A DNA stretch of 51,734 nt. Source: Thauera aminoaromatica S2. GTDB taxonomy: Bacteria > Pseudomonadota > Gammaproteobacteria > Burkholderiales > Rhodocyclaceae. The position numbers and the translations under genes are program-made. The notes below the pieces were generated by a model. It did no database searches. It saw nothing but the letters and a program-made list of their open reading frames with translations, and was not told the DNA's origin. Every line of letters starts with the position of its first letter. The first letter of the stretch is position 1. The stretch spans positions 1-51,734 of the forward strand of contig NZ_AMXD01000013.1 of NCBI RefSeq assembly GCF_000310185.1, given 5' to 3'. Of this stretch, positions 18,404-26,605 are shown piece by piece.

Positions 18404-19531
18404 TTACAACGGACACGCATACGTATCCGGCTTCGCCCGGTCGAACACCTCGTTCGCCCACAGCATCACCACCATCTCGTCGCTGCCGATGTTGGTGATG
18501 TCGTGCGTCCACCCCGGCACCGTCTCCACGATCTCGGCCTTGCTGCCGCTGGTCACCCGCTCGTGCGTCTCGCCCGTCTGCATGTGGCGGAACTTGAAGC
18601 GGGCCTCGCCCTTGATCACCAGGAACTTCTCGGTCTTGGTGTGGTGGTAGTGGCCGCCGCGGGTGATGCCCGGGTGCGCGGTGAAGAAGGAGAACTGCCC
18701 GCAGTCGGGCGTCTTCAGCATCTCCACGAACACGCCGCGCGCGTCGCCGTGCATCGGCACGGAGTAGGCGAAGAGTTCCGGCGGGAGGTAGCTCACGTAG
18801 GTGGAATACAGCGCGCGCACCAGGCCGGTGCCCACGCGTTCGGTCACCAGCGTGTCGCGGCTGGCGCGGAAGGTCTCGATCAACCGCGCCAGCTCGCCCA
18901 CCGTGGTGGTGTATTGCGGCGTCACCGTGGCGAAGCCCTCGGCGTCCACCGCCGCATCGGCGCCGTCCATCAGCTCGATGAAGCGCTCGACCACGTCGTC
19001 CACATACACCAGCGTCACCGGTGCGGCCGGGTCGTTGATCTGGATCGGCAGCCCACGGGCGATGTTGTGGCAGAAGGTCGCCACCGCCGAGTTGTAGTTC
19101 GGCCGGCACCACTTGCCGAACACGTTGGGCAGGCGGAAGACGTGCGCCGCCGCGCCGCTGCGCGCCGCAAAGGCCTGCAGCGCCGCTTCGGCCGCGCGCT
19201 TGCTGGCGCCGTAGGGGTTGTCGCGGGCGGCCTGGGTGGACGAGCTGCAGACGATGGCGATCCTGCGCCCGCTTGCCTGCATCTCACCTTCCACCGCCGC
19301 CACCAGCGCCGCGGTCAGGTCGGCGTTGCCGGTGACGAACTCCTGCGGATCCTGCGGTCGATTCACCCCGGCCAGGTGGAAGACGAACTCCACCCCGTCG
19401 AGCAGGCGCGGCAGCTCGGCCACGGTGTTGGCACGCGTGAAGCACACCACCTCCACGTCCTTGCGCTCGGCCAGGTGCTGCTGCAGGTTCTTGCCGACGA
19501 AGCCGCCGGCGCCGGTGATCAGGACCTTCAT
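18404..19531 (-). CDS. capF: Bifunctional UDP-sugar C3 epimerase/C4 reductase, CapF/WbjC/FnlB type
   Basis: A 375-residue protein joining an SDR domain and a C-terminal cupin. SDR: MKVLITGAGGFVGKNLQQHL (Rossmann GxxGxxG), FHLAGVNRPQDP near 71, NPYGASKRAAEAAL with the YxxxK pair near 122. Cupin: GITRGGHYHHTKTEKFLVIK near 295-314 with metal-binding His residues. In CapF the cupin epimerises C3 and the SDR reduces C4 of the CapE product with NADPH, giving UDP-6-deoxy-L-talosamine (N-acetylated). The stop-start gap to capE is 4 bp, so they form an operon. Confidence 0.94.
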   Translation of the reverse strand: MKVLITGAGGFVGKNLQQHLAERKDVEVVCFTRANTVAELPRLLDGVEFVFHLAGVNRPQDPQEFVTGNADLTAALVAAVEGEMQASGRRIAIVCSSSTQAARDNPYGASKRAAEAALQAFAARSGAAAHVFRLPNVFGKWCRPNYNSAVATFCHNIARGLPIQINDPAAPVTLVYVDDVVERFIELMDGADAAVDAEGFATVTPQYTTTVGELARLIETFRASRDTLVTERVGTGLVRALYSTYVSYLPPELFAYSVPMHGDARGVFVEMLKTPDCGQFSFFTAHPGITRGGHYHHTKTEKFLVIKGEARFKFRHMQTGETHERVTSGSKAEIVETVPGWTHDITNIGSDEMVVMLWANEVFDRAKPDTYACPL

Positions 19532-19535
19532 CGCC

Positions 19536-20582
19536 TCAGCACTCCTCGACGGTGGTCGTCTCGCCGCGGGCTATGCGCTGCATGCCTTCGAGCTTCAGCA
19601 GCAGCTGCGTCATGCCGTCCACGTCCAGCCGCGTGGTGTTGTGCGAGTTGTAGTCCTCACCGTGCGTGGTCTGCGTCAGCTTCGCCTCGCCCTGGTCCAC
19701 GAACTTGCCGTAGTTGAGGTCGCGCCCATCGGCCGGCACGCGGAAGTAGTCGCCCATGTCCTCGGCGCAGGCGCGCTCCTCGCGACTCAGCAGCGCCTCG
19801 TAGAGCTTCTCGCCATGGCGGGTGCCGATGATGTTCACCGCGTGCTCGGGCTTGCCCATCAGCCCGGTCACCGCGCGCGCCAGCGTCTCGATGGTCGCCG
19901 CCGGCGCCTTCTGCACGAAGATGTCGCCGTTGTTGCCGTGCTCGAAGGCATACAGCACCAGGTCCACCGCATCGGCCAGCGTCATCATGAAGCGCGTCAT
20001 GCTCGGGTCGGTGATGGTGATCGGCTTGCCCGCCAGCACCTGCTCCACGAACAGCGGAATCACCGAGCCGCGCGAGGCCATCACGTTGCCGTAGCGCGTG
20101 CCGCAGATCACCGTGCCGGTGCCTTCCAGGTTGCGGCTGGTGGCCACCATCACCTTCTCCATCATCGCCTTGGAAATGCCCATGGCGTTGATCGGGTACA
20201 CCGCCTTGTCGGTGCTCAGCACCACCACCCGCTTCACCCCGGCGGCGATCGCCGCCTCGAGCACGTTCTCGGTGCCCAGCACGTTGGTGCGCACCGCCTG
20301 CATCGGGTGGAACTCGCACGACGGCACCTGCTTGAGCGCCGCGGCGTGGAAGACGAAATCCACCCCGCGCATCGCCTGCTCGACGCTGCGCTGGTCGCGC
20401 ACGTCGCCGATGTAGAACTTGAGCTTGGCGCTGTTGTAGCGCTTGCGCATGTCGTCCTGCTTCTTCTCGTCGCGGCTGAAGATGCGGATCTCGCCGATGT
20501 CGGTATCGAGGAAGCGCTTGAGAACGGCGTTGCCGAAGGAACCGGTGCCGCCGGTGATTAGTAGTGACCTTGAAGCGAACAT
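19536..20582 (-). CDS. capE: UDP-GlcNAc 4,6-dehydratase (5-inverting), CapE/WbjB/FnlA type
   Basis: A 348-residue SDR that starts UDP-L-FucNAc synthesis from UDP-GlcNAc. LLITGGTGSFGNAVLKRFL near 7-25, SRDEKKQDDMRKRY near 36-49, FHAAALKQVPSCEFHP near 76-91, STDKAVYPINAMGISKAMME near 123-142, and DPSMTRFMMTLADAVDLVLY near 193. The catalytic YxxxK is MGISK here, a Met-for-Tyr replacement known in the CapE branch, so it is not a defect. Stop 4 bp before capF; start 3 bp after the stop of the GT4 gene upstream. Confidence 0.95.
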   Translation of the reverse strand: MFASRSLLITGGTGSFGNAVLKRFLDTDIGEIRIFSRDEKKQDDMRKRYNSAKLKFYIGDVRDQRSVEQAMRGVDFVFHAAALKQVPSCEFHPMQAVRTNVLGTENVLEAAIAAGVKRVVVLSTDKAVYPINAMGISKAMMEKVMVATSRNLEGTGTVICGTRYGNVMASRGSVIPLFVEQVLAGKPITITDPSMTRFMMTLADAVDLVLYAFEHGNNGDIFVQKAPAATIETLARAVTGLMGKPEHAVNIIGTRHGEKLYEALLSREERACAEDMGDYFRVPADGRDLNYGKFVDQGEAKLTQTTHGEDYNSHNTTRLDVDGMTQLLLKLEGMQRIARGETTTVEEC

Positions 20583-20585
20583 GAA

Positions 20586-21776
20586 TCAAACCTCTGCAGA
20601 TTGGAGAAATTTGGATAAGGGTTCGATAAACGCCCGGTAATCGAAAGCCTCGGTGGCCTGAGCACGGCAGCGTGCACGCATGGCCGCATGTTGTTCGGGG
20701 GTCATGGCAAGCGCGCGGGTGAGGGCGGCCTCCAGGTTTTCCGGAGCCGGGCCTGCGCAGGTGAAACCGGTATCGCCGTCCCTCAGGTAGCGGTGCAGAT
20801 CGCTCGTGAGGTTGGCAATGACCGGCGTACCCACCGCAAGGCTCTCGACAAACTTGGTGGGAAATCCCGCACGGGAGTAGCGCGCATCGTTTCGCAGCAA
20901 GAGCGAGAAATCGGCCTTGCGGACCAGATCCATCGAGGCGCCGTGACTGAGCATGCCGACGAAATCCACTCCTCTCGATACCTCGTCGCCCTGCCGCGAG
21001 CGCACGGCCGCGTAGCGGCCGGCCTCCTCGGCCTGAATGCCCGCTACCGACAGATGCAGCTTGTGCCCCGCACTGCGCAGGCGCAGCACTGCTTCAAGTA
21101 TGTTGTCCAGCAGGTCCTTGCGGCCGGGTGACCCGGCGTACACCAGTTCCAGGGGGCGCAGGGGATCGCGTCCCTCGGTTCGTATCGGTGTGGTCGACAC
21201 ATCCAGCGTGGGAGGTACGACCACGCTACGGCAGCCACGCCCGATGTAATAACGATGCAAATAGTCGCTGATCGAGATGACATGACCTGCGTGCGGCAGC
21301 AGAAGCCTCATCGCTAACTCGATGTTGAGCTGGTAGGGCGACAGCCAGCCCATGGGTGAAGCGGGGTCGTACCACTCGACGGCATCGAAAACTAGTCGAA
21401 CGCCATGACGTCGGGTCCATGGCAGCAGATGGAAGAGATAGGGCGAATAGCCGCTGTATAGCACCACGGTGTGCGGCTTGTGCTCCAGCGAGTCCAGCCA
21501 CGCGAGTGTTTTGCGGCCCATGGTGAGGTAAGCGAAGTGCTTCAGGAGGCGCGGCAGGTGCTCTGCGGTGCGTTCATTCAAGGAAAAGACTTCTATGCCC
21601 TCGAACCACTCTGGAGACGGACCGGCATTCGCCGTCTGGCCACTCGCCACCTTGACCTCGAATCCGGCAGCTTGCATGGACTTGGCGATACCTAGAACCC
21701 GACGGGCGGCGGCGCCTCCGTTGGGGAACGAGAAAGGGCCCACGTAAACAACGTAATTTAAAAGTCGGGGAGTCAC
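20586..21776 (-). CDS. Glycosyltransferase family 4
   Basis: A 396-residue GT-B transferase. The N-terminus has YVGPFSFPNGGAAARRVLGI (glycine-rich acceptor loop), the C-terminal half LELVYAGSPGRKDLLDNILE near 214-233, FVGMLSHGASMDLVRKADFS and SRAGFPTKFVESLAVGTPVI near 303-322 with the EX7E-like region (only partly conserved). The start is GTG at 21776 and shares GTGA with the TGA of the wzx gene, so translation is probably coupled. Likely adds one sugar of the repeat unit on undecaprenyl-PP; donor unknown. Confidence 0.85.
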   Translation of the reverse strand: MTPRLLNYVVYVGPFSFPNGGAAARRVLGIAKSMQAAGFEVKVASGQTANAGPSPEWFEGIEVFSLNERTAEHLPRLLKHFAYLTMGRKTLAWLDSLEHKPHTVVLYSGYSPYLFHLLPWTRRHGVRLVFDAVEWYDPASPMGWLSPYQLNIELAMRLLLPHAGHVISISDYLHRYYIGRGCRSVVVPPTLDVSTTPIRTEGRDPLRPLELVYAGSPGRKDLLDNILEAVLRLRSAGHKLHLSVAGIQAEEAGRYAAVRSRQGDEVSRGVDFVGMLSHGASMDLVRKADFSLLLRNDARYSRAGFPTKFVESLAVGTPVIANLTSDLHRYLRDGDTGFTCAGPAPENLEAALTRALAMTPEQHAAMRARCRAQATEAFDYRAFIEPLSKFLQSAEV

Positions 21777-23119
21777 GATGTGAGATCCGGGTTTGTCAAA
21801 TAGGTTTTCCAGACTTTAATTGATTTGAGCGAAAAAGTAATTACAACAAAAAGAAGCCCAATTGTGGTAGAGATCATTACAGGGTCGGTTTCGATCTTGA
21901 GGCCAACAAGTGCGATTAAAATGATAATTTTCGCGAGTAACCCAATCCCAAGCGCTTTTGCTTGGAATCTAATGAGATCATATCCGCTTAGGATTGAGGA
22001 TGTCGAATGAAGAATGCAAGTAAAAATGGATGAAATAGAGAATATTAGTAACATGAGGTCAGATGCAAGGAACGCGCCTCTTCCGAGCCATGCGTCTAGT
22101 ATATCTTGATAGAAATACACTAAAGGGGCGGCTGCAATGGCGACAGGAATGTTTAATAAAATTATGGAGCCAAAAAGTTTACGGGTTTTTTTGTGATCTT
22201 TGTTTAGCTGGCTTATGCGGATTGCAGACCAAAAAGGAAGTGAGATAATGCTAAAGCCAACTGAAAACAAAGAAAACGGTCTGAAATAATACTGATAATG
22301 AACTATGTCTACTGTGGTGCCTGCTACTAGGTAAAACAGTTCGTTGTAGCCGTATAAAAATATGATGAAGATCTGTACTAAAAAAAACGGGAAGGCATGC
22401 CTAATCTTTCTTATTTGCGATCTAAATAACAAGGATAGTGGTTTTTGGTAAATTTCTTTAAAGAGCGATTTTATTTTTAAATCAGGAATAAATACGAATG
22501 GTGAAAGGTATGCGGCAACGTTTGCAGTCAACAAGACTGAAGCTAGGGCAAGAAAATCTGGTGGCGGTGTTAATCTATTGGTGGCGATCGTTGCGTAGAG
22601 AAGTACCGCTAATTGCGGCAATAGTGCTATCAAGGCGCTAGCGGCATTCCGTTGTTGAGCTTGCAGGATAAAATACGACAAGCGTAAAGGCATCGAAAAT
22701 ACTATGCACGCGATGGCGAATATCAGTAGTTCAGGGTGTTGTTGAGCTATTCTCCCGATTTCAGTTGATGCGTCCGGTGTGCTCCACATAGTTAGGCTGC
22801 CGGCAAGAACAATAAAGCTTATTGCAAGAGAGACTAAAAATTGAGATCCAAGAGATTCTGTTATTAACTCGCTGTAATCACAATTGCAAGATATTCTGCT
22901 TAGGATGTCATTTTTTAATCGATTTCCGATTCCGAGATCGAGCGATATTGCTATGGCTGTGAATGTGAAAAATGCCAGCCATGTTCCAAGGAGGTTCTTA
23001 TTTCCATCAAAATAAGATAAAAGTGCGGGAATGGTTGCTAAGCTTGAAGCCATTGAGATTGCTTTAATGATTAGCAATCCAAGAATGTTGAGGCCTATGG
23101 TCTTTCCTGACGTCGCCAT
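21773..23119 (-). CDS. wzx: Wzx-type repeat-unit flippase (cluster I)
   Basis: A 448-residue very hydrophobic protein with about 12 membrane segments (GLLIIKAISMASSLATIPAL, FLVSLAISFIVLAGSLTMWS, IISLPFWSAIRISQLNKDHK, LGIGLLAKIIILIALVGLKI). Topology and place fit the MOP-superfamily flippases that move undecaprenyl-PP repeat units outward. DNA is clearly AT-rich compared with capEFG, a sign of separate acquisition. Just upstream is a nested IS block (23.4-27.2 kb) that separates it from wzy, so its transcription may depend on a promoter in or near the IS block. Identity rests on topology and context. Confidence 0.82.
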   Translation of the reverse strand: MATSGKTIGLNILGLLIIKAISMASSLATIPALLSYFDGNKNLLGTWLAFFTFTAIAISLDLGIGNRLKNDILSRISCNCDYSELITESLGSQFLVSLAISFIVLAGSLTMWSTPDASTEIGRIAQQHPELLIFAIACIVFSMPLRLSYFILQAQQRNAASALIALLPQLAVLLYATIATNRLTPPPDFLALASVLLTANVAAYLSPFVFIPDLKIKSLFKEIYQKPLSLLFRSQIRKIRHAFPFFLVQIFIIFLYGYNELFYLVAGTTVDIVHYQYYFRPFSLFSVGFSIISLPFWSAIRISQLNKDHKKTRKLFGSIILLNIPVAIAAAPLVYFYQDILDAWLGRGAFLASDLMLLIFSISSIFTCILHSTSSILSGYDLIRFQAKALGIGLLAKIIILIALVGLKIETDPVMISTTIGLLFVVITFSLKSIKVWKTYLTNPDLTS

Positions 23120-23372
23120 GGAGATTTTGTTGCCGGTGAAAGAGGTTTTGGCTAGCCGCTGGCTGAATAATAAGGGTATTATAAAATTCTACGGTGTCAA
23201 TCGCTATTTCCCGGTGGCATGAGGGTTTGAAGAGTTTGCTCAACTAAACGAATGCGTATTCGCGTTATGATGCAAAATTATCATTAAGTGGTATCGCTCA
23301 AAATATAGCGGCACTCTGGCTGCCTGAAGATCGACTTCACGAGTTTCGGGGGCTTGTGGATGCTACGTAATT

Positions 23373-23434
23373 CACGGAGGGCGAGCCGCTCCCGTCCTCG
23401 GCGCTCTCGGTCAACTGGCGAAAAACCCTCCGTG
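23373..23434. other. Long-armed inverted repeat near the IS block edge
   Basis: CACGGAGGG at 23373-23381 and CCCTCCGTG at 23426-23434 are perfect 9-bp arms around 44 bases. The right arm is preceded by GGCGAAAAA, which resembles the inner part of the IS5-family terminal repeats at 26591-26605 and 27171-27185. It may mark the left end of the old IS5 copy, but the match is weak. The stretch 23120-23480 otherwise has no recognisable gene. Confidence 0.3.
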
Positions 23435-23479
23435 GCATATGAGCCCAGATCGTTTTATCTAGGTTTAGGTGCGGGACTT

Positions 23480-23863
23480 TTGTCGTAGATCGTCATTATT
23501 TTCATCGAAAAGCTCGCCTGCGCCTAGCCGATGATGTGGATTAACTTTCTGATGTCGATTAACTTCCCGCACATCTGATCGAAGCCCACTAACGGATGTT
23601 GCACCCGCCCGCGCGCCTGGGCGAAGCGCGTGTTGCGCCGCTGCTGGCGTTCGGATCGCTAACTGTTGCGCTGCCCCTTGCGCTGGATATAACTGCGAAA
23701 GCCGTTCTGTTTCAGCCAGGTCGACCGCTCCTTGGACCGATAGCCGCGATCGGCATAGACGTCGCGGCTGGTGTTGCTCGTGTAGGAGACGTTGTCGAAA
23801 TGCCGACAGTCGTGCGCGCTGGCCGTGTCGGTCTCAGTCTTGCAGATGAACTTGTATTTCTTG
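23480..23863 (-). pseudogene. Old IS5-family transposase, C-terminal remnant
   Basis: The minus strand encodes KTETDTASAHDCRHFDNVSY, TSNTSRDVYADRGYRSKERS and TWLKQNGFRSYIQRKGQRN, followed by degenerate matches to the last 70 residues of the intact transposase at 25494-26531 (for example the run corresponding to IAKTRARVEHVFAA and IGQARASFAM). Stops and indels break the frame downstream. At 23863 homology stops at the ISL3 insertion and resumes at 25320 and then at 26606. The left end of the element is not clear (between about 23410 and 23480). Confidence 0.82.
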
Positions 23864-25311
23864 GGCTCTATGCCGTTTCCAGTGGGAATTGACTTCTCAA
23901 CAAACATGATGATCGGTGGTACAACCGCCCGACACTGACGCTGACCTCGCACCGCATGAACACCCAGATTGAAGCCCTCTTCACCACCGCGCTCGGCCTG
24001 CAGCCGCCCTGGCACGTCGCCAAGGTCGAGCTCAACACAGCCAAGCGCCGGATCGACTTCGAGGTCGAGCACACCGGCGGTCGTGCGACGTGTCCGGCGT
24101 GTGGGGTCGAGCACCAGCTGATCCACGACCGCGTGCGGCGCAGCTGGCGTCACCTGGACTTCTTTCAGTTCGAAGCGTGGCTGCATGCCGAGATCCCGCG
24201 CGTGCAGTGCAAGGGCTGCGGCAAGACCACGCAGTTGCCGGTGCCGTGGGCGCGTGAGGGGAGCGGCTTTACCCTGCTGTTCGAGGCGCTGAGCCTGTCG
24301 CTGTGCCGGGAGATGCCGGTGCGTCAGGCAGCCAACCAGTTGCGGGTCGCTCCGAAGCGCCTGTGGCGTCGAGTGCGCCATTACGTCGAGGTGGCCCGTG
24401 CCAAGGACGACATGTCGGGCGTGCGCTACGTCGGGATCGACGAGACCAGCGTCAAGCGCGGGCACGAGTACATCACCGTGGTGCATGACCTCGAGGCCAA
24501 GCGCTTGCTGTTCGCCACACCAGGGCGAGATCACGCGACGTTGCAGGCCTTTGCCCAGGACATGCGTGCGCACGGTGGCGATCCGCTGGCCATCGAGCAT
24601 GCCTGTATCGACATGAGCGCGGCCTACGCCAAGGGGATCGGCCAGTCGCTGCCCAATGCCCGGATCAGCTACGACCGTTTTCATGTCGTGGCGCTGGCCA
24701 ACGCGGCGATGGACGAGGTGCGTCGCGAAGAGATGCGCAGCTCGGCGGCAGCGGTGCGCGAAGCGGTCGGCGCGCAGAGCAAGAAGACGCTGCGACAGCT
24801 GCTGTGGGGCATGCGCAAGAACCCGGTGGGCTGGACCCATGCCCAGTTCGAGGCGATGCACTGGCTGCAACGCTCGAATCTGAAGAGCGCGCGCGCCTGG
24901 CGCCTGAAGCAGGCACTGCGGCTGGTCTATCGCGATGCAGCCGCGAGCAACAACGAAGAGATCGCGCAAGGGGCCATGAGCAAATGGCTGAGCTGGGCGC
25001 GCCGCAGCCGCCTGGAGCCCTTCAAGCGGCTGGCGCTCACCCTGAAGGAGCACCTCGGCGGCGTCGTGCGCGGCATGCTCGACGGACGCAGCAACGCCTA
25101 CGTCGAAGCGATGAACGGCCTGCTCCAGCAGACCAAGACTGCCGCTCGCGGCTTCCGCAACATCGAGAACTTCATTGCTATGGCCTACCTGCGCATGTCC
25201 AAGCTCAAGCATCTACCGCAGAACCCCCTGGTGCCGGCCGTCGCCCGCGACTACGGGCGCTACCGTCATGTTTGTTGAGAAGTCAATTCCCACTGGAAAC
25301 GGCATAGAGCC
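23864..25311 (+). mobile_element. Complete ISL3-family insertion sequence with 8-bp target duplication
   Basis: A 1448-bp element bounded by perfect 46-bp inverted repeats (23864-23909 and 25266-25311; outer ends GGCTCTATGCCGTTTCC). The 8 bases ATTTCTTG occur directly before (23856-23863) and after (25312-25319) it, the 8-bp duplication expected of ISL3. The transposase stop lies inside the right inverted repeat. The target is an old IS5-family transposase gene: removing the element restores CTTGTATTTCTTGTCGACG, also present in the intact IS5 copy at about 25889-25908. Confidence 0.96.
23956..25278 (+). CDS. tnpA: ISL3-family transposase
   Basis: A 440-residue DDE transposase. N-terminal zinc-binding region: RATCPACGVEHQLIHDRVRR near 43-62 and IPRVQCKGCGKTTQLPVPWA near 79-98; helix-turn-helix SLCREMPVRQAANQLRVAPK near 115; catalytic core VRYVGIDETSVKRGHEYITV near 155 (first Asp), HACIDMSAAYAKGIGQSLPN near 215 (second Asp), and SNAYVEAMNGLLQQTKTAAR near 380 (Glu). 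Length and motif order are normal, with no frameshift, so the element is probably active or recently so. Transcribed against the polysaccharide operon. Confidence 0.96.
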   Translation: MNTQIEALFTTALGLQPPWHVAKVELNTAKRRIDFEVEHTGGRATCPACGVEHQLIHDRVRRSWRHLDFFQFEAWLHAEIPRVQCKGCGKTTQLPVPWAREGSGFTLLFEALSLSLCREMPVRQAANQLRVAPKRLWRRVRHYVEVARAKDDMSGVRYVGIDETSVKRGHEYITVVHDLEAKRLLFATPGRDHATLQAFAQDMRAHGGDPLAIEHACIDMSAAYAKGIGQSLPNARISYDRFHVVALANAAMDEVRREEMRSSAAAVREAVGAQSKKTLRQLLWGMRKNPVGWTHAQFEAMHWLQRSNLKSARAWRLKQALRLVYRDAAASNNEEIAQGAMSKWLSWARRSRLEPFKRLALTLKEHLGGVVRGMLDGRSNAYVEAMNGLLQQTKTAARGFRNIENFIAMAYLRMSKLKHLPQNPLVPAVARDYGRYRHVC

Positions 25312-25328
25312 ATTTCTTGTCGACGTTT
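25312..25328 (-). pseudogene. Old IS5-family remnant, 17-bp island between two insertions
   Basis: ATTTCTTG (target duplication of the ISL3 element), then TCGAC and GTTT (target of the younger IS5 element). In the intact transposase gene the matching stretch reads CTTGTATTTCTTGTCGACG then TTG. Only nine bases that are not ISL3 duplication separate the two mobile elements. Confidence 0.85.
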
Positions 25329-26605
25329 GGGCACCTCGAATAACCCGAGGTTTTCAGTGAATCCCGCCGCGCAATGATGACCGCGACCGAGTTCGGTCCA
25401 ATTTCTCTGGCAACCCACCGTCTTTCTCGGCGGGGTTGCCCCGTTTTTGCCTCGAATCGCCCCAGGCATCGGCGATTTGGCCCACTTCGGGTGTCAGAAG
25501 GCCTGGATTCCGGCCTTCTGGAAATACGTCAGCCGCTTCAGGTTGTAGCAGGCGGCCATCATCGTCATCGCGAAGCTCGCCCGCGCCTGGCCGATGGTGC
25601 GCAGCAACTTGCCACCCATCTGCTCGATGGCGGCAAACACATGCTCGACTCGGGCGCGCGTTTTGGCGATGCGCTGGTTACGCCGCTGCTGGCACTCGGA
25701 CAGCGGCTTGTTACGCTTGCCCTTCCTCTGGATCTGATTCCGGAAGCCCTTCTCTTTGAGCCAGGCTTCACGCGCCTCGGACGGGTAGCCCCGGTCGGCA
25801 TAGACGTCCCGACTCGTGTTGCCCGCATCGAAGACGTTGTCGAAGTGCTGGCTGTCGTGCGTACTCGCCGTGTCGGTCTCGATTCGGCGAATGATCTTGT
25901 ATTTCTTGTCGACGTTGATCGAGAGCTTGTAGCCGAAGTGGCTCTTGCCGTGCTTCTTGGTCCAGGTGGCGTCGATGTCCCTCTGCCGCCGCTTCGCAGG
26001 CTTCCAATCGGCGGGCATCGCACCTTGCTCGATCAGTTCCTTCTCGCCTCGGCTGTTGTGCTGCTTGGGGGCGGGGACCAAGGTGGCGTCGATGATTTGA
26101 CCGCCGCGCGCGATGAAACCCTTCCTGAGCAGCTGCGCCGAGACGCCGTCAAAGAGCGCCTTGGCACCGGCTTCACCGATCCGGTTCTCGAAGGTCCATA
26201 CGGTAGTGCGGTCCGGGACATTGGTCGCGTTCGCCAGTCCGCAGAAGCGCTTGTAGCTCATCCGGTCGAGCAACTGGTACTCCATCTGCTCGTCGGACAG
26301 GTTGTACAGGCGCTTGAGCACCAGGATCCGTACCATGGTCTCGGTCGGGTACGGCGGGCGCCCGCCCTGCGCGCTCACCGGGCGCGGCGCAACCTCATCC
26401 ACCTCGGCCGCCAACGCCGCAAAGTCGATGTGCGACTCGATCTCGACCAGCGGGTCGCCCAGCGAGTCGAGCTTCTTGCGGTGGTGTTCGTCAGCGAACA
26501 GGTCAGTCTTGATAGCGCTACGCGGTTTCATCGGTGCAGGTTGCTGGGTTCAGGACGTCGTAATTTTAGCAAGGGCGGGCGGGACGGAGGTTTTTCGAGG
26601 CGCCC
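25329..26605 (-). mobile_element. Complete IS5-family insertion sequence inside an older IS5 copy
   Basis: About 1277 bp with imperfect terminal repeats: left GGGCACCTCGAATAACC (25329-25345), right end complementary to GGGCGCCTCGAAAAACC (26589-26605). GTTT is found directly on both sides (25325-25328 and 26606-26609), fitting a 4-bp target duplication. The transposase is intact. The target is a degenerate relative of the same element: joining 25328 to 26610 gives GACGTTTATCGACAGGCTG, which parallels GACGTTGATCGAGAGCTTG in the intact gene. Confidence 0.9.
25494..26531 (-). CDS. tnpA: IS5-family transposase
   Basis: A 345-residue DDE transposase. N-terminal GGRPPYPTETMVRILVLKRL near 57-76 and LSDEQMEYQLLDRMSYKRFC near 79-98 (the DUF772 region), then RTTVWTFENRIGEAGAKALF, the first Asp in GQIIDATLVPAPKQHNS near 145, second Asp in RDVYADRGYPSEAREAWLKE near 243, and Glu in KTRARVEHVFAAIEQMGGKL near 292. 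Length and frame are intact. Transcribed in the same direction as the polysaccharide operon. The degenerate copy around it is a diverged relative. Confidence 0.95.
   Translation of the reverse strand: MKPRSAIKTDLFADEHHRKKLDSLGDPLVEIESHIDFAALAAEVDEVAPRPVSAQGGRPPYPTETMVRILVLKRLYNLSDEQMEYQLLDRMSYKRFCGLANATNVPDRTTVWTFENRIGEAGAKALFDGVSAQLLRKGFIARGGQIIDATLVPAPKQHNSRGEKELIEQGAMPADWKPAKRRQRDIDATWTKKHGKSHFGYKLSINVDKKYKIIRRIETDTASTHDSQHFDNVFDAGNTSRDVYADRGYPSEAREAWLKEKGFRNQIQRKGKRNKPLSECQQRRNQRIAKTRARVEHVFAAIEQMGGKLLRTIGQARASFAMTMMAACYNLKRLTYFQKAGIQAF

Noticed and set aside
20586-20640. Premature end or frameshift in CapE because MGISK replaces YxxxK
   Set aside because: The Met-for-Tyr exchange is a feature of this subfamily and the rest of the gene is intact.
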